From Fructilactobacillus ixorae (GTDB lineage: Bacteria > Bacillota > Bacilli > Lactobacillales > Lactobacillaceae): DNA of 64,000 nucleotides. The notes below the pieces were generated by a model that worked only from the letters and a program-made list of their open reading frames with translations, made no database searches and was not told the origin of the DNA. The stretch's first letter is position 1, and the number at the start of each line of letters is the position of its first letter. A program made the translations under genes and the position numbers. Below, piece by piece: positions 34,463 through 42,241 of this stretch. The stretch covers positions 186,001 to 250,000 of the forward strand of contig NZ_CP097478.1 of the NCBI RefSeq assembly GCF_024029915.1, read 5' to 3'.

Positions 34463-35896
34463 ATGAGTGATGCTGCTTTAAATTTAAATAATGAATTCAA
34501 TAAGTTACTTGATGGGATTGGGATTGACCCCCGTGCGTTAAATGGCAAAGTCACCTTTTTAGGTCAAGACCCAATTTTACCCACGGTGGCACATGCCGGC
34601 GCCATTAGTGCGCTAACTCGTGCCTTGCCCGCATATCTGTCAGCATTAATTTGGCAAAAAAAGACGGGTCGGGGACAAGATATTACCGTAGATTTGAGAA
34701 AAACTTTGTTTGATATGAGCCCCTTTTTCCCTGGAAGTTTAGGGGTAGAGATGAATGGACGAAAAGTTGAGTCAGACCCCCTGACTCAAAATATCAGTAT
34801 GACCATGTACAAGACAAAAGATTCTCGCTGGTTCTTACCCACCGCAATCTATCCTAAAGCCATTGAGAAGCTAACAAAATTATTAGGTTGCTCATTTGAT
34901 CATGACTCGGTTCAAGCAGCGATTAGTAAATGGAACGCAGATGATTTACAAGCCGCTTTTGATAAACTTGACCTCCCTGGAACGATTGTTAAAACACAGG
35001 AAGAATACGATAATGACCCCCAAACTCCGTATATAAAAAGAGCTCCATTAGTTAAAATTACTAAAATTGCAGATGGGAATCCAGTACCACTGCCAAACTT
35101 TGATCGGCCACTAGCTGGGATTAAAGCAATGGGGCTAACGCATGTATTGGCTGGTCCCACGGTGTTGCGGACTCTGGCTGAACAAGGAGCCGACTGTTTT
35201 AACTTATGGGGGAAAGAAAGTACCGAAGAGGAACTAACTTATTATCTTGCAAATGCCGGGGTCCGTTCTGGATTCACAGATTTAAAAAATGACGTGGATA
35301 GAAAGAAAACATTTAACTTACTAAAAGAAGCAGATGTTTTTGTTGAAAATGTTCACGGTAAACTGTTAAAAGAACTAGCAATCACGCCTGAGGATTTGGT
35401 TAAAAACAGTAGTAGAGGAATCGTGAATGTTTCAATTCGCTGTTACGGCCATGATGGCCCCAAAGCTGATTTACCTGGATTTGATATGCATGCGGTATCT
35501 AACTCGGGATATTGCTACGTAGAGGGGACCGCGGAGGAACCTAAACTCCCATATACAGAGGTGTTTAATGATTTTACCGCTGGATTTTTAGCGGCGGCTG
35601 GTGCACAAGCAGCTTTATTGCGCCGAGCAACGGAAGGTGGAAGTTATAAGGTTGAAGTGTCACTATCACGTTGTACAGAGTATTATAATAGCTTAGGATT
35701 TTTTGACAAAGACTATGTGAACAAGATGGTTAACTCAGATGCACAACATACCCTAGGCATTCCAGATCCATTAATTTTACAGACCCCATTAGGAATGTAT
35801 AAGCGACTCAAGGCTGAGATTAATCTGTCAGAAACCCAGCCTTATTGGAGTGAAACAGCATTGATTCCTCGTGGATCATCGCGTTTTACATTATAA
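34463..35896 (+). CDS. Type III CoA-transferase (CaiB/BaiF family)
   Basis: A 477-residue member of the CaiB/BaiF family, which moves CoA between carboxylic acids. The sequence contains family blocks in unusual order: an N-terminal third resembling the C-lobe (KKTGRGQDITVDLRKTLFD), then from about residue 215 the typical start FDRPLAGIKAMGLTHVLAGP, followed by the expected Asp-containing VNVSIRCYGHDGPKAD region and LPGFDMHAVSNSGYCYVEG. This is a permuted or double arrangement, known for other Lactobacillus proteins of the family. The RBS is AGGGGA. Its substrate and role are not evident. Confidence 0.8.
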   Translation: MSDAALNLNNEFNKLLDGIGIDPRALNGKVTFLGQDPILPTVAHAGAISALTRALPAYLSALIWQKKTGRGQDITVDLRKTLFDMSPFFPGSLGVEMNGRKVESDPLTQNISMTMYKTKDSRWFLPTAIYPKAIEKLTKLLGCSFDHDSVQAAISKWNADDLQAAFDKLDLPGTIVKTQEEYDNDPQTPYIKRAPLVKITKIADGNPVPLPNFDRPLAGIKAMGLTHVLAGPTVLRTLAEQGADCFNLWGKESTEEELTYYLANAGVRSGFTDLKNDVDRKKTFNLLKEADVFVENVHGKLLKELAITPEDLVKNSSRGIVNVSIRCYGHDGPKADLPGFDMHAVSNSGYCYVEGTAEEPKLPYTEVFNDFTAGFLAAAGAQAALLRRATEGGSYKVEVSLSRCTEYYNSLGFFDKDYVNKMVNSDAQHTLGIPDPLILQTPLGMYKRLKAEINLSETQPYWSETALIPRGSSRFTL

Positions 35897-35994
35897 TTTT
35901 GAAATGCGCCGACTCTGATTAACTTACCGCATAAGGGGTCTAACTTTGCTGGTACCATTGACCGTTGAGAAAGTGCACTAACACAAACTGAAAA

Positions 35995-36030
35995 TCAGCC
36001 TGGGGAAACCCGGCTGCTTTTTCTTGGTTT
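35995..36030 (+). terminator. Terminator after the CoA-transferase gene
   Basis: CAGCCTGGG and CCCGGCTG form a GC-rich stem with a GAAA loop and one bulge, followed by CTTTTTC. Confidence 0.75.
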
Positions 36031-36465
36031 TTTGTCAAACGGTACGGATGAGAAGATCATTTAATCAATGCGTCTGACCCTAGGCGATGGGATCCTTAAC
36101 GGATTCTGTCGCCTTTTTTTATAATTCTTTGAGAAATAGTTGTTTGAAAAGCAACTTGGATAAATTTTTTAATTGGCGATGTTCAGGGGGATTACGGCCA
36201 TCCGGTTGTATAATTTTAATTCGTTCTGTATTTAAGGCCATGTGGGATCTGGTTAACACCCGGAAATCTGAACTTGGAGCAAGCCCCGTTTGATTGTGCC
36301 ATGGTCGGAAGAGAATAAAACTACGGTTTTAACGATGGTGCTAGCGAAAGCCGAAGAGCTTAGAAAATAATCCGCCAATAAGCTCCCATTTCTGCTGGGA
36401 ATTGGATCGATTAGTTGGTGTGGGGCTGAGTTCATCAGGACCCAAAATGGCTGAGCCTTTTTCTT
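36025..36465 (-). pseudogene. ISL3-family transposase remnant, copy 1
   Basis: On the minus strand the segment encodes VLMNSAPHQLIDPIPSRN, the ISL3 DDE-transposase block normally read as N.DTHQLID..PSR, then SSSAFASTIVKTVVL, and further on a degraded MALNTERIKIIQPDG stretch, with frame breaks. The plus-strand left edge (GGTTTTTTGTCAAACGG) resembles ISL3-type terminal repeats. The end segment (36055-36150) and the DTHQLID-like segment recur near 45.48-45.83 kb. The element is too decayed to move and lies between the CoA-transferase gene and the heme-efflux operon. Confidence 0.75.
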
Positions 36466-36476
36466 TTACTAATATG

Positions 36477-36527
36477 TTGACACGATGTCACTGGCATGTT
36501 AAATTAAAGATGTTGACACGATGTCAC
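36477..36527 (+). promoter_or_regulatory. Promoter with two HrtR-type operators
   Basis: Two perfect inverted repeats TGACA-CGA-TGTCA occur at 36478-36490 and 36514-36526, 36 bases apart. The first overlaps TTGACA (-35, 36477-36482); TTAAAT 16 bases further is the likely -10, and the second operator covers the start region. The palindrome is very close to the known lactococcal HrtR site (TGACA-CAG-TGTCA). It predicts repression relieved by heme. Confidence 0.8.
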
Positions 36528-36573
36528 TACTACAAATTACCTATAAACCAAGGTAGCCAAAGGAGGAACTTAA

Positions 36574-37080
36574 ATGCCAACCAAGACATTTGAAAAATTA
36601 ACTAAGGAAAAACAAGCCCGAATTAACGCGGCCTTGTTAAAGGAGTTTTCCGCTTATTCATTGGCAGAAGCCCAAGTGGCTCGAATTGTTGTTGATGCAG
36701 AAATTTCACGAGGGTCATTTTATAAGTATTTCAACGACATCTCTGACGCGTATCGGTATGAGTTTAGCCAGGTTATGGCTGACCTACATGCACCGTTTAA
36801 ACAGGGAGCTTCGCCTGTTAACGTTGCCGACATGGTTGCGATGGTTGATCGGTTTGTTTCGGAGAGTAATCACAGTGAATATCGAGAATTTATGCGGCTC
36901 TATTACCAACGGAATCAGTATTTGTTACCAACGAATATTTCACCACAAACACCTACGGAACTAGAGTGGGCTAGCTCAGTTTTGATTCACCAAAGCATAA
37001 AAGAAATTTTGCTAAACCCCGCAACTCAGAAACAGAATTTAGCCCGCTTACAACGGGTGCTGCAACAATTATTTCACTAA
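36574..37080 (+). CDS. hrtR: TetR-family heme-responsive repressor, HrtR-like
   Basis: A 168-residue TetR regulator: the DNA-binding helices span about residues 13-53 (RIVVDAEISRGSFYKYF). It sits directly upstream of an FtsX-type permease and ATPase, the same gene order as lactococcal hrtR-hrtB-hrtA, and behind two palindromes like the HrtR operator. Lactococcal HrtR senses heme through two histidines, the first at position 72; here residue 72 is also histidine (ADLHAPF) and His139 (VLIHQSI) could be the second. The RBS is AAAGGAGG. Identification rests on context plus these features, not on alignment. Confidence 0.78.
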   Translation: MPTKTFEKLTKEKQARINAALLKEFSAYSLAEAQVARIVVDAEISRGSFYKYFNDISDAYRYEFSQVMADLHAPFKQGASPVNVADMVAMVDRFVSESNHSEYREFMRLYYQRNQYLLPTNISPQTPTELEWASSVLIHQSIKEILLNPATQKQNLARLQRVLQQLFH

Positions 37081-37092
37081 GGAGGGGCACCG

Positions 37093-38154
37093 ATGTTTTT
37101 GGCACTAAGAGAAATCAAGTATTCGAAACTACGCTATGGTCTGATTATCACGATGATTCTCTTGATTAGTTATTTAATCTTTATTTTGACTAGTTTGGCG
37201 GTGGGGCTTGCGTCCCAAAACACCCAAGCAATTAAGAGCTGGAATCCCACGCGGATTGTTTTGAACCAGAATGCGAATGTTAATGTTAGTCAGTCGCTAA
37301 TTATGCAGAGCGATCTAAACAAGGTGCAGTTGAATCCCAACCAGGAAGCCCTGATTGGCGCAACACCGGTGGTCGCAACCGGTAAGCACGAAAAGGTTTC
37401 GTCCCAGTTTATTGGCTTGGATCCGAATCAGTACGTGGCTAAAAATTTACAGCTAACCAGTGGCCATAAAGCGCGGAATCAACACCAAGTGGTTGTTGAC
37501 CAAAAGTTTCAGCAATCGGGCTATCATTTGGGCGACCAACTGCGGTTTAATTCATCCAATGAGCAATACGAAATCGTTGGGTTTGTGAAGAACGCTAAGT
37601 TTAATATTGCTCCAGTGGTGTACGGATCACTACCAACTTGGCATACCTTGCGGAACCTTGATCAGCGGTTTGCCGGGAGCGCCATTTTGAGTAAACGGGC
37701 GCACTTTAAAATTACCAACCACCAGTTGCATTCATATGCGACCCAAACGGTGATTAATAACCTTCCTGGCTACACGGCGCAAAATCTGACCTTTACCCTG
37801 ATGATTGGATTCTTGATGATGATTTCCTTAATTATTATTGCGGTGTTCCTGTACATCCTAACGATGCAAAAATTACCCAATTATGCCGTTTTACGGGCAC
37901 AAGGAATTCCAGCGACTAAGTTAGTTAAAGCGACGTTAGCACAAACACTGATTTTAGTAGCCAGTGGCATCATTGCTGGGTTCGTCTTAATGGGACTGAC
38001 CTTCGTAGTGCTACCTAGTGCGGTGCCGGTGGCCTTTAGCTTCCCCATTATGTTGGGGACGGTTATCGGTCTCTTACTGACATCGATGCTCGGATCATTG
38101 TTACCAGCATTGCTAATTGTACGCATTAATCCCGCAGATGCGATTGGAGGATAA
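37093..38154 (+). CDS. hrtB: ABC transporter permease, heme efflux (HrtB-like, FtsX domain)
   Basis: A 353-residue permease with one N-terminal membrane helix (LIITMILLISYLIFILTSLA), a large extracellular domain (about residues 40-230) and three C-terminal helices ending VRINPADAIGG, the FtsX/MacB layout of HrtB. Such transporters pull heme from the membrane and expel it to avoid toxicity. It starts 12 bases after hrtR behind AAGGAGG and abuts the ATPase gene by two bases, so hrtR-hrtB-hrtA is one operon. Confidence 0.82.
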   Translation: MFLALREIKYSKLRYGLIITMILLISYLIFILTSLAVGLASQNTQAIKSWNPTRIVLNQNANVNVSQSLIMQSDLNKVQLNPNQEALIGATPVVATGKHEKVSSQFIGLDPNQYVAKNLQLTSGHKARNQHQVVVDQKFQQSGYHLGDQLRFNSSNEQYEIVGFVKNAKFNIAPVVYGSLPTWHTLRNLDQRFAGSAILSKRAHFKITNHQLHSYATQTVINNLPGYTAQNLTFTLMIGFLMMISLIIIAVFLYILTMQKLPNYAVLRAQGIPATKLVKATLAQTLILVASGIIAGFVLMGLTFVVLPSAVPVAFSFPIMLGTVIGLLLTSMLGSLLPALLIVRINPADAIGG

Positions 38155-38156
38155 CG

Positions 38157-38831
38157 ATGGCAAAGATTGAATTAAAGCAGATTACCAAAAGTTTCGGCAC
38201 AAAAGATAACCGTGATCGAGTTTTAGATGACGTGAACTTTACTAGCAACTCCGGTGAAGTAACGATTATTACTGGTCCTTCTGGTTCTGGCAAGAGTACC
38301 CTGTTAACGATTATGGGCGCCCTGCGCAATCCGGATGCGGGAGAAGTCTGGCTCGATGGTACTCAAGTTGATCAATTAAGTAGCCAGGAACAAGATCATT
38401 TTCGGTTAGAAAAAATTGGCTTTATTTTACAGGCCCACACACTGGTTCCGTTTTTGACGGTTAACGATCAGTTTCAATTGGTTGATCAAGTAAAACCGCA
38501 GGGCAACCTAAAAGGCCAGCAGTTCCAGCAGTTGTTAGCGACCCTAGACGTGAGTCAACTGCTAAACCAGTATCCAGCAGAACTATCTGGGGGGCAGAGT
38601 CAACGGGTGGCTATTGCGCGGGGGCTGTATACGCAGCCGGCGATTATCTTAGCGGATGAACCGACGGCTTCATTAGATGAAAAACGGGTCTTTCGGGTCT
38701 GCGAACTGTTGGCTGCGGCCGCTAAAGAACAACACCAAGCGGTAGTAGTGGTTACTCATGATGAACGAATGCACCAGTATGCAGATCATATTTATGAACT
38801 GGTGGATGGCCAGTTGACCAAGCAACGATAG
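38157..38831 (+). CDS. hrtA: ABC transporter ATP-binding protein, heme efflux (HrtA-like)
   Basis: A 224-residue ATPase that powers HrtB. All nucleotide-binding motifs are intact: Walker A GPSGSGKST, Q-loop ILQAHTLVPFL, signature LSGGQSQR, Walker B ILADEPTASLDE and the switch histidine in VVVTHDE. It belongs to the MacB/LolD group of ABC ATPases. It is the last gene of the hrtRBA operon and ends at a strong terminator. Confidence 0.85.
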   Translation: MAKIELKQITKSFGTKDNRDRVLDDVNFTSNSGEVTIITGPSGSGKSTLLTIMGALRNPDAGEVWLDGTQVDQLSSQEQDHFRLEKIGFILQAHTLVPFLTVNDQFQLVDQVKPQGNLKGQQFQQLLATLDVSQLLNQYPAELSGGQSQRVAIARGLYTQPAIILADEPTASLDEKRVFRVCELLAAAAKEQHQAVVVVTHDERMHQYADHIYELVDGQLTKQR

Positions 38832-38843
38832 TTAACGTTGATT

Positions 38844-38878
38844 AAGGATTTACACCGTAATGGGTGTAAATCCTTTTT
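38844..38878 (+). terminator. Terminator of the hrtRBA operon
   Basis: AAGGATTTACACC pairs with GGTGTAAATCCTT and is followed by TTTTT. Confidence 0.9.
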
Positions 38879-38894
38879 GATTTTTAAAGCAAAC

Positions 38895-38916
38895 AAGTCC
38901 TGCTAAAGCAGGACTT
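38895..38916 (-). terminator. Hairpin downstream of tRNA-Asn
   Basis: A nine-base perfect stem (AAGTCCTGC with GCAGGACTT) with loop TAAA lies just 3' of the minus-strand tRNA; the downstream tail is only moderately T-rich. Confidence 0.7.
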
Positions 38917-38925
38917 GGTGAGGAC

Positions 38926-38997
38926 TGCTGTGGCTGGGCTCGAACCAGCGACATCCTGATTAACAGTCAGGTGTTTCTACCAACTGAACTACACAGC
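38926..38997 (-). tRNA. tRNA-Asn (anticodon GTT)
   Basis: On the minus strand: acceptor GCTGTGT paired with GCCACAGC-type 3' arm and discriminator A, D-arm with AGTTGGTAGA, anticodon stem CCTGA/TCAGG with loop CTGTTAA (anticodon GTT), and T-arm GCTGG/CCAGC with TTCGAGC. The 3' CCA is not encoded. A single-tRNA unit. Confidence 0.93.
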
Positions 38998-39136
38998 AAG
39001 AAAGTTTTTCTTAGTTTAACAATTTATTTCGGTTTTTGCAACATCTAAATGGTAAAAATGTGTAATTATTCGTCAATTAGGGTTTTTAGTGCCATCTTAA
39101 TTAAAAATGTTAGTGATTATTTGAAGGAGGATTGCA

Positions 39137-39601
39137 ATGGCAGATTACATTCACGAACTACGGCAACTGGTGGGGCACCGACCGTTGATTTTGACAACCG
39201 CGACTGGCACCTTATTAAATGCACGGCAGGAAGTCTTACTGCAGGAACGAACGGGGCACAATGATTGGTGTTTTCCGGGTGGTTACATGGAAGATGGCGA
39301 ACGAATCGTGGCGACCCTGCAACGAGAATTTAAAGAAGATGCCGGGCTTGCGGTTGCCCCGGTGCGGTTGTTGCACATTTTTGATGGCGATTGTTTTAAA
39401 TATCCCAATGGTGATGAAGTTCAGTGCATTACGCACTTTTACTTAGTTCGGCAGACCGGCGGGCATTTACTACGCCATCAGACCGCAGAAACCAGCGCCT
39501 TGCGGTATTTTCCCTTAACCGCGTTGCCCCCGTTTTTTAACCAGCAATCCGAGAAGATGGCGCAGGCCGTCCAGGGCTACGTGAACCACCGTTTGGGGTG
39601 A
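39137..39601 (+). CDS. NUDIX hydrolase
   Basis: A 154-residue pyrophosphohydrolase of the NUDIX family, which cleaves nucleoside diphosphates linked to another group. The NUDIX box runs from GGYMEDGE through REFKEDAG; the last acidic position of REUXEEXGU is Asp rather than Glu, which should still bind magnesium. A good TGAAGGAGG site precedes the ATG. The rest (FYLVRQTGG, FPLTALPPFF) fits MutT/ADP-ribose pyrophosphatase-like members, but the substrate is open. It is convergent with the response-regulator gene. Confidence 0.88.
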   Translation: MADYIHELRQLVGHRPLILTTATGTLLNARQEVLLQERTGHNDWCFPGGYMEDGERIVATLQREFKEDAGLAVAPVRLLHIFDGDCFKYPNGDEVQCITHFYLVRQTGGHLLRHQTAETSALRYFPLTALPPFFNQQSEKMAQAVQGYVNHRLG

Positions 39602-39606
39602 GGCGC

Positions 39607-40329
39607 TCAATCCGTAGAAGGGGAGGCATCAGCGACAAAGTGATACCCAAAGCCCCGGACCGTTTGAATGTAATCGGGGTGCTTAGGATCAGCTTCAATT
39701 TTATCGCGGAGGTGACTGATGTGGATGTCGACCATCCGGGAGGTTTCGGAAATGTCGTATTGATCACCCCAAACTCCGGCGAGGAGTTGTGAACGGCTTA
39801 AAACCTGGGGCGCATGTTCAATCAGGTAGAGCAAGAGTTTCAATTCTTTGGGAGTCAAGCCTAAGTCCTGGTCGTTGCGAAAGGCTTTGTATTTTTGGCG
39901 GTCAATCACTACGTCCGCAAACTGCACGCGGTCTTTGGTTGGCGGCTGGGTTGAGTGTAGGGGTGTCAGGCGTTCGTAAAGGTGTTGTTTTTGTTCAAAC
40001 CGGGCGACGAGCTCCGGTACCGGCCAGGGAGCGGGGACGTAGTCGTCTAACCCAGCTTGAAAAATTGGGGTAGGGTCGACCAGTCCGTCGGCTAGGCTGA
40101 GGATGGGGACTTGGTAGTGGTGCCGCAGGTCCCTAAGTACGGCCTGGTATTGGGTAAAGGGGAAGGCCGTCAGATCCCACAACAACCCAACGCTTTGTTT
40201 TTGGTGCATGACCGAATAAACCTGCCGGGGGTCGTCAGTGGTATCGACAAAGTACTGCTGGTCATTAAAGGCCTGACTTAGTTCAATGGCTAACCGGAGT
40301 TGGTTGGTTACTAACGTGATGTGTTGCAC
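39607..40329 (-). CDS. OmpR/PhoB-type response regulator with atypical receiver domain
   Basis: A 240-residue regulator. The C-terminal winged helix is well conserved (LTPKELKLLLYLIEHAP, DIHISHLRDKIE, TVRGFGYHF). The N-terminal receiver is not: the acidic pair expected near residues 8-10 is ITLVTNQ, the phosphoacceptor region reads GLLWDLTAF, and the conserved Thr/Lys positions are replaced (PILSLADG, PWPVPEL). It may act without phosphorylation. It is divergent from pstS across a region of TTTACA direct repeats and no histidine kinase is adjacent, so it is probably the phosphate-operon regulator. Confidence 0.8.
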   Translation of the reverse strand: MQHITLVTNQLRLAIELSQAFNDQQYFVDTTDDPRQVYSVMHQKQSVGLLWDLTAFPFTQYQAVLRDLRHHYQVPILSLADGLVDPTPIFQAGLDDYVPAPWPVPELVARFEQKQHLYERLTPLHSTQPPTKDRVQFADVVIDRQKYKAFRNDQDLGLTPKELKLLLYLIEHAPQVLSRSQLLAGVWGDQYDISETSRMVDIHISHLRDKIEADPKHPDYIQTVRGFGYHFVADASPSTD

Positions 40330-40345
40330 AGACTCACCTCAATTA

Positions 40346-40399
40346 TTTACCTAATCTTTACATAAAGCACACAACACCTTTACATAAGGATATTATACT
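40346..40399 (+). promoter_or_regulatory. PHO-box-like direct repeats and -10 of the pst operon
   Basis: TTTACC (40346), TTTACA (40357), CACACA (40368) and TTTACA (40379) are spaced exactly 11 bases apart, the pattern bound by dimeric PhoP/PhoB-type regulators. TATACT at 40394-40399 is the -10 and there is no good -35, as expected for an activator-dependent promoter. Confidence 0.75.
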
Positions 40400-40439
40400 T
40401 GGTTTTGTAACGAAATGCAGAAACGAGGTGGAGGCACGG

Positions 40440-41306
40440 ATGCGATTGAGAAAGGGACTCGTCGTCGGATTAACGGCGCTAGGCATGTTGTTGTTAAGTG
40501 GTTGTGGCACCAAAAATCAGGAGCACGCTGTGACTGCCGTGGGCTCGACGGCCATGCAACCGTTGGTACAAAAGGCGGGGAGTGATTTTCAACAGCAACA
40601 TAAACAGTATACGGTGACCGTCCAGGGGGGCGGCTCTGGAACCGGACTGAGCCAGGCGGAAACTGGCGCGGTTAACATTGGTAATTCAGACATCTTTGCG
40701 GAGCAAAAGGACGGGATTCGCGCGGATCGACTCAAGGATCACCGGGTGGCTGTCGTGGGGATCGCACCCGTTAGTAACGAACAAAACGGGGTCAACAACC
40801 TGACGCAACGCCAGCTGACGGGCATCTTTACGGGCAAGATTAAAAACTGGAAGGAAGTGGGCGGTAAAGACCTGCCCATCATTGTGATTAACCGGGCCCA
40901 GGGGAGTGGAACCCGTAAAACCTTTGAAGCTAAGGTTTTGCAGGGGCAACAACCGGTTAAAAGTCAGGAACAGGATTCCAACGGAACGGTTAAAAAGATT
41001 GTCCAAAACACGCCGGGCACGATTAGTTACCTATCGCTGCCCTACTTAAACCGTGAGCTGCAAACGGTCAAGGTGGATGGAATCGCCCCCACCCCGCACA
41101 ACATTACGACGAACAAGTGGAAAATTTGGTCGTATGAACACATGTATACTAATAAGCACCCTAGCAAAGCAACCCAAGCGTTTCTGGCGTACCTCATGTC
41201 GAAACCGGTTCAGGCTAAATTAGTCAAGGAAGCTGGCTATGTCAGCATTCATGATATGCAGGTGCACATGACTCCCGATAATCGGGTACTTCCTGGGAAC
41301 CAATAA
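40440..41306 (+). CDS. pstS: Phosphate ABC transporter substrate-binding lipoprotein
   Basis: PstS captures inorganic phosphate outside the membrane and delivers it to PstCA. The 288-residue protein has a lipoprotein signal with lipobox LLSGC near residue 20, then the phosphate-binding fold: AVGSTAMQPLV, GGGSGTGLSQAETG and NRAQGSGTRKTFE, all typical anion-binding loops. The start is ATG 40440, six bases after GGTGGAGG; a GTG at 40428 overlaps that site. It is the first gene of pstS-pstC-pstA-pstB-pstB-phoU, behind PHO-box-like repeats. Confidence 0.95.
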   Translation: MRLRKGLVVGLTALGMLLLSGCGTKNQEHAVTAVGSTAMQPLVQKAGSDFQQQHKQYTVTVQGGGSGTGLSQAETGAVNIGNSDIFAEQKDGIRADRLKDHRVAVVGIAPVSNEQNGVNNLTQRQLTGIFTGKIKNWKEVGGKDLPIIVINRAQGSGTRKTFEAKVLQGQQPVKSQEQDSNGTVKKIVQNTPGTISYLSLPYLNRELQTVKVDGIAPTPHNITTNKWKIWSYEHMYTNKHPSKATQAFLAYLMSKPVQAKLVKEAGYVSIHDMQVHMTPDNRVLPGNQ

Positions 41307-41317
41307 AGGAGGAACAG

Positions 41318-42241
41318 ATGAATAACATTCAAAAGAAATTAGTGCAACCGAGTGCGGCGACCCATCAGGACCGGCGGGGGCGCCTCATCAGTTTTATCTG
41401 CGTGAGTTTTATCATGGTTTTAACGGTTTCCATCATTGGGTTTATCGCCATTCACGGGCTAGCCACTTTTACCCAGAACCACATCTCCGTGTGGGACTTT
41501 TTAACTAAAAGTGATTGGAATCCGGGACAAGTGGGACCGAATGGCAAGCCAGAAGTGGGTGCCCTGGCAATGATTGTTGCGTCCTTCGCAGTCACGCTGC
41601 TGGCGGCGTTGTTTGCCACGCCGTTTGCGGTGGCGGTCGCCGTGTATATGACCGAGTTGGCGCCTAAGCGCGGGGCCCGGATGTTACAACCCGTCATCGA
41701 ATTGTTAGTCGGAATTCCGTCGGTCGTCTACGGGTTTATCGGTTTAGTCGTGGTGGTTCCGGCCATTCGGTCCGTCTTTGGCGGAACCGGGTTTGGTGTA
41801 TTAGCTGGGGCCATCGTCCTCTTTGTCATGATTCTGCCGACGATTACGTCGCTGACGATTGACAGTTTGAAGCAGGTGCCCAGCGATTACCGGGATGCGT
41901 CGCTCGCGCTTGGTGCGACTAAATGGCAGACGATCTATAAGGTGATTTTACGGGCGGCCCTGCCGGGAATTATGACGGCCGTGGTCTTTGGGATGGCGCG
42001 GGCCTTTGGCGAGGCCTTAGCTGTGCAAATGGTAATTGGCAACGCGGCTATTACACCTACCAACTTGGTCTCACCAACGGCGACCTTAACCAGTCAGTTA
42101 ACGTCTCAAATGGGGGACACCATCATGGGAACCTTGCCCAACAACGCCTTGTGGTCCCTAGCCCTCGTGCTGTTACTCATGTCTGTCATCTTTAACGTCC
42201 TAGTGAAACTCATCGGAAGTCGAGGGGAGCTGAAAAAATGA
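41318..42241 (+). CDS. pstC: Phosphate ABC transporter permease PstC
   Basis: A 307-residue inner permease subunit with six membrane helices and the ABC permease loop (DYRDASLALGATKWQTIYKV, the EAA motif that contacts PstB). ELLVGIPSVVYGFIGL is a PstC/PstA hallmark. It starts 11 bases after pstS behind AAGGAGG and overlaps pstA by four bases. It carries phosphate across the membrane as a heterodimer with PstA. Confidence 0.95.
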   Translation: MNNIQKKLVQPSAATHQDRRGRLISFICVSFIMVLTVSIIGFIAIHGLATFTQNHISVWDFLTKSDWNPGQVGPNGKPEVGALAMIVASFAVTLLAALFATPFAVAVAVYMTELAPKRGARMLQPVIELLVGIPSVVYGFIGLVVVVPAIRSVFGGTGFGVLAGAIVLFVMILPTITSLTIDSLKQVPSDYRDASLALGATKWQTIYKVILRAALPGIMTAVVFGMARAFGEALAVQMVIGNAAITPTNLVSPTATLTSQLTSQMGDTIMGTLPNNALWSLALVLLLMSVIFNVLVKLIGSRGELKK

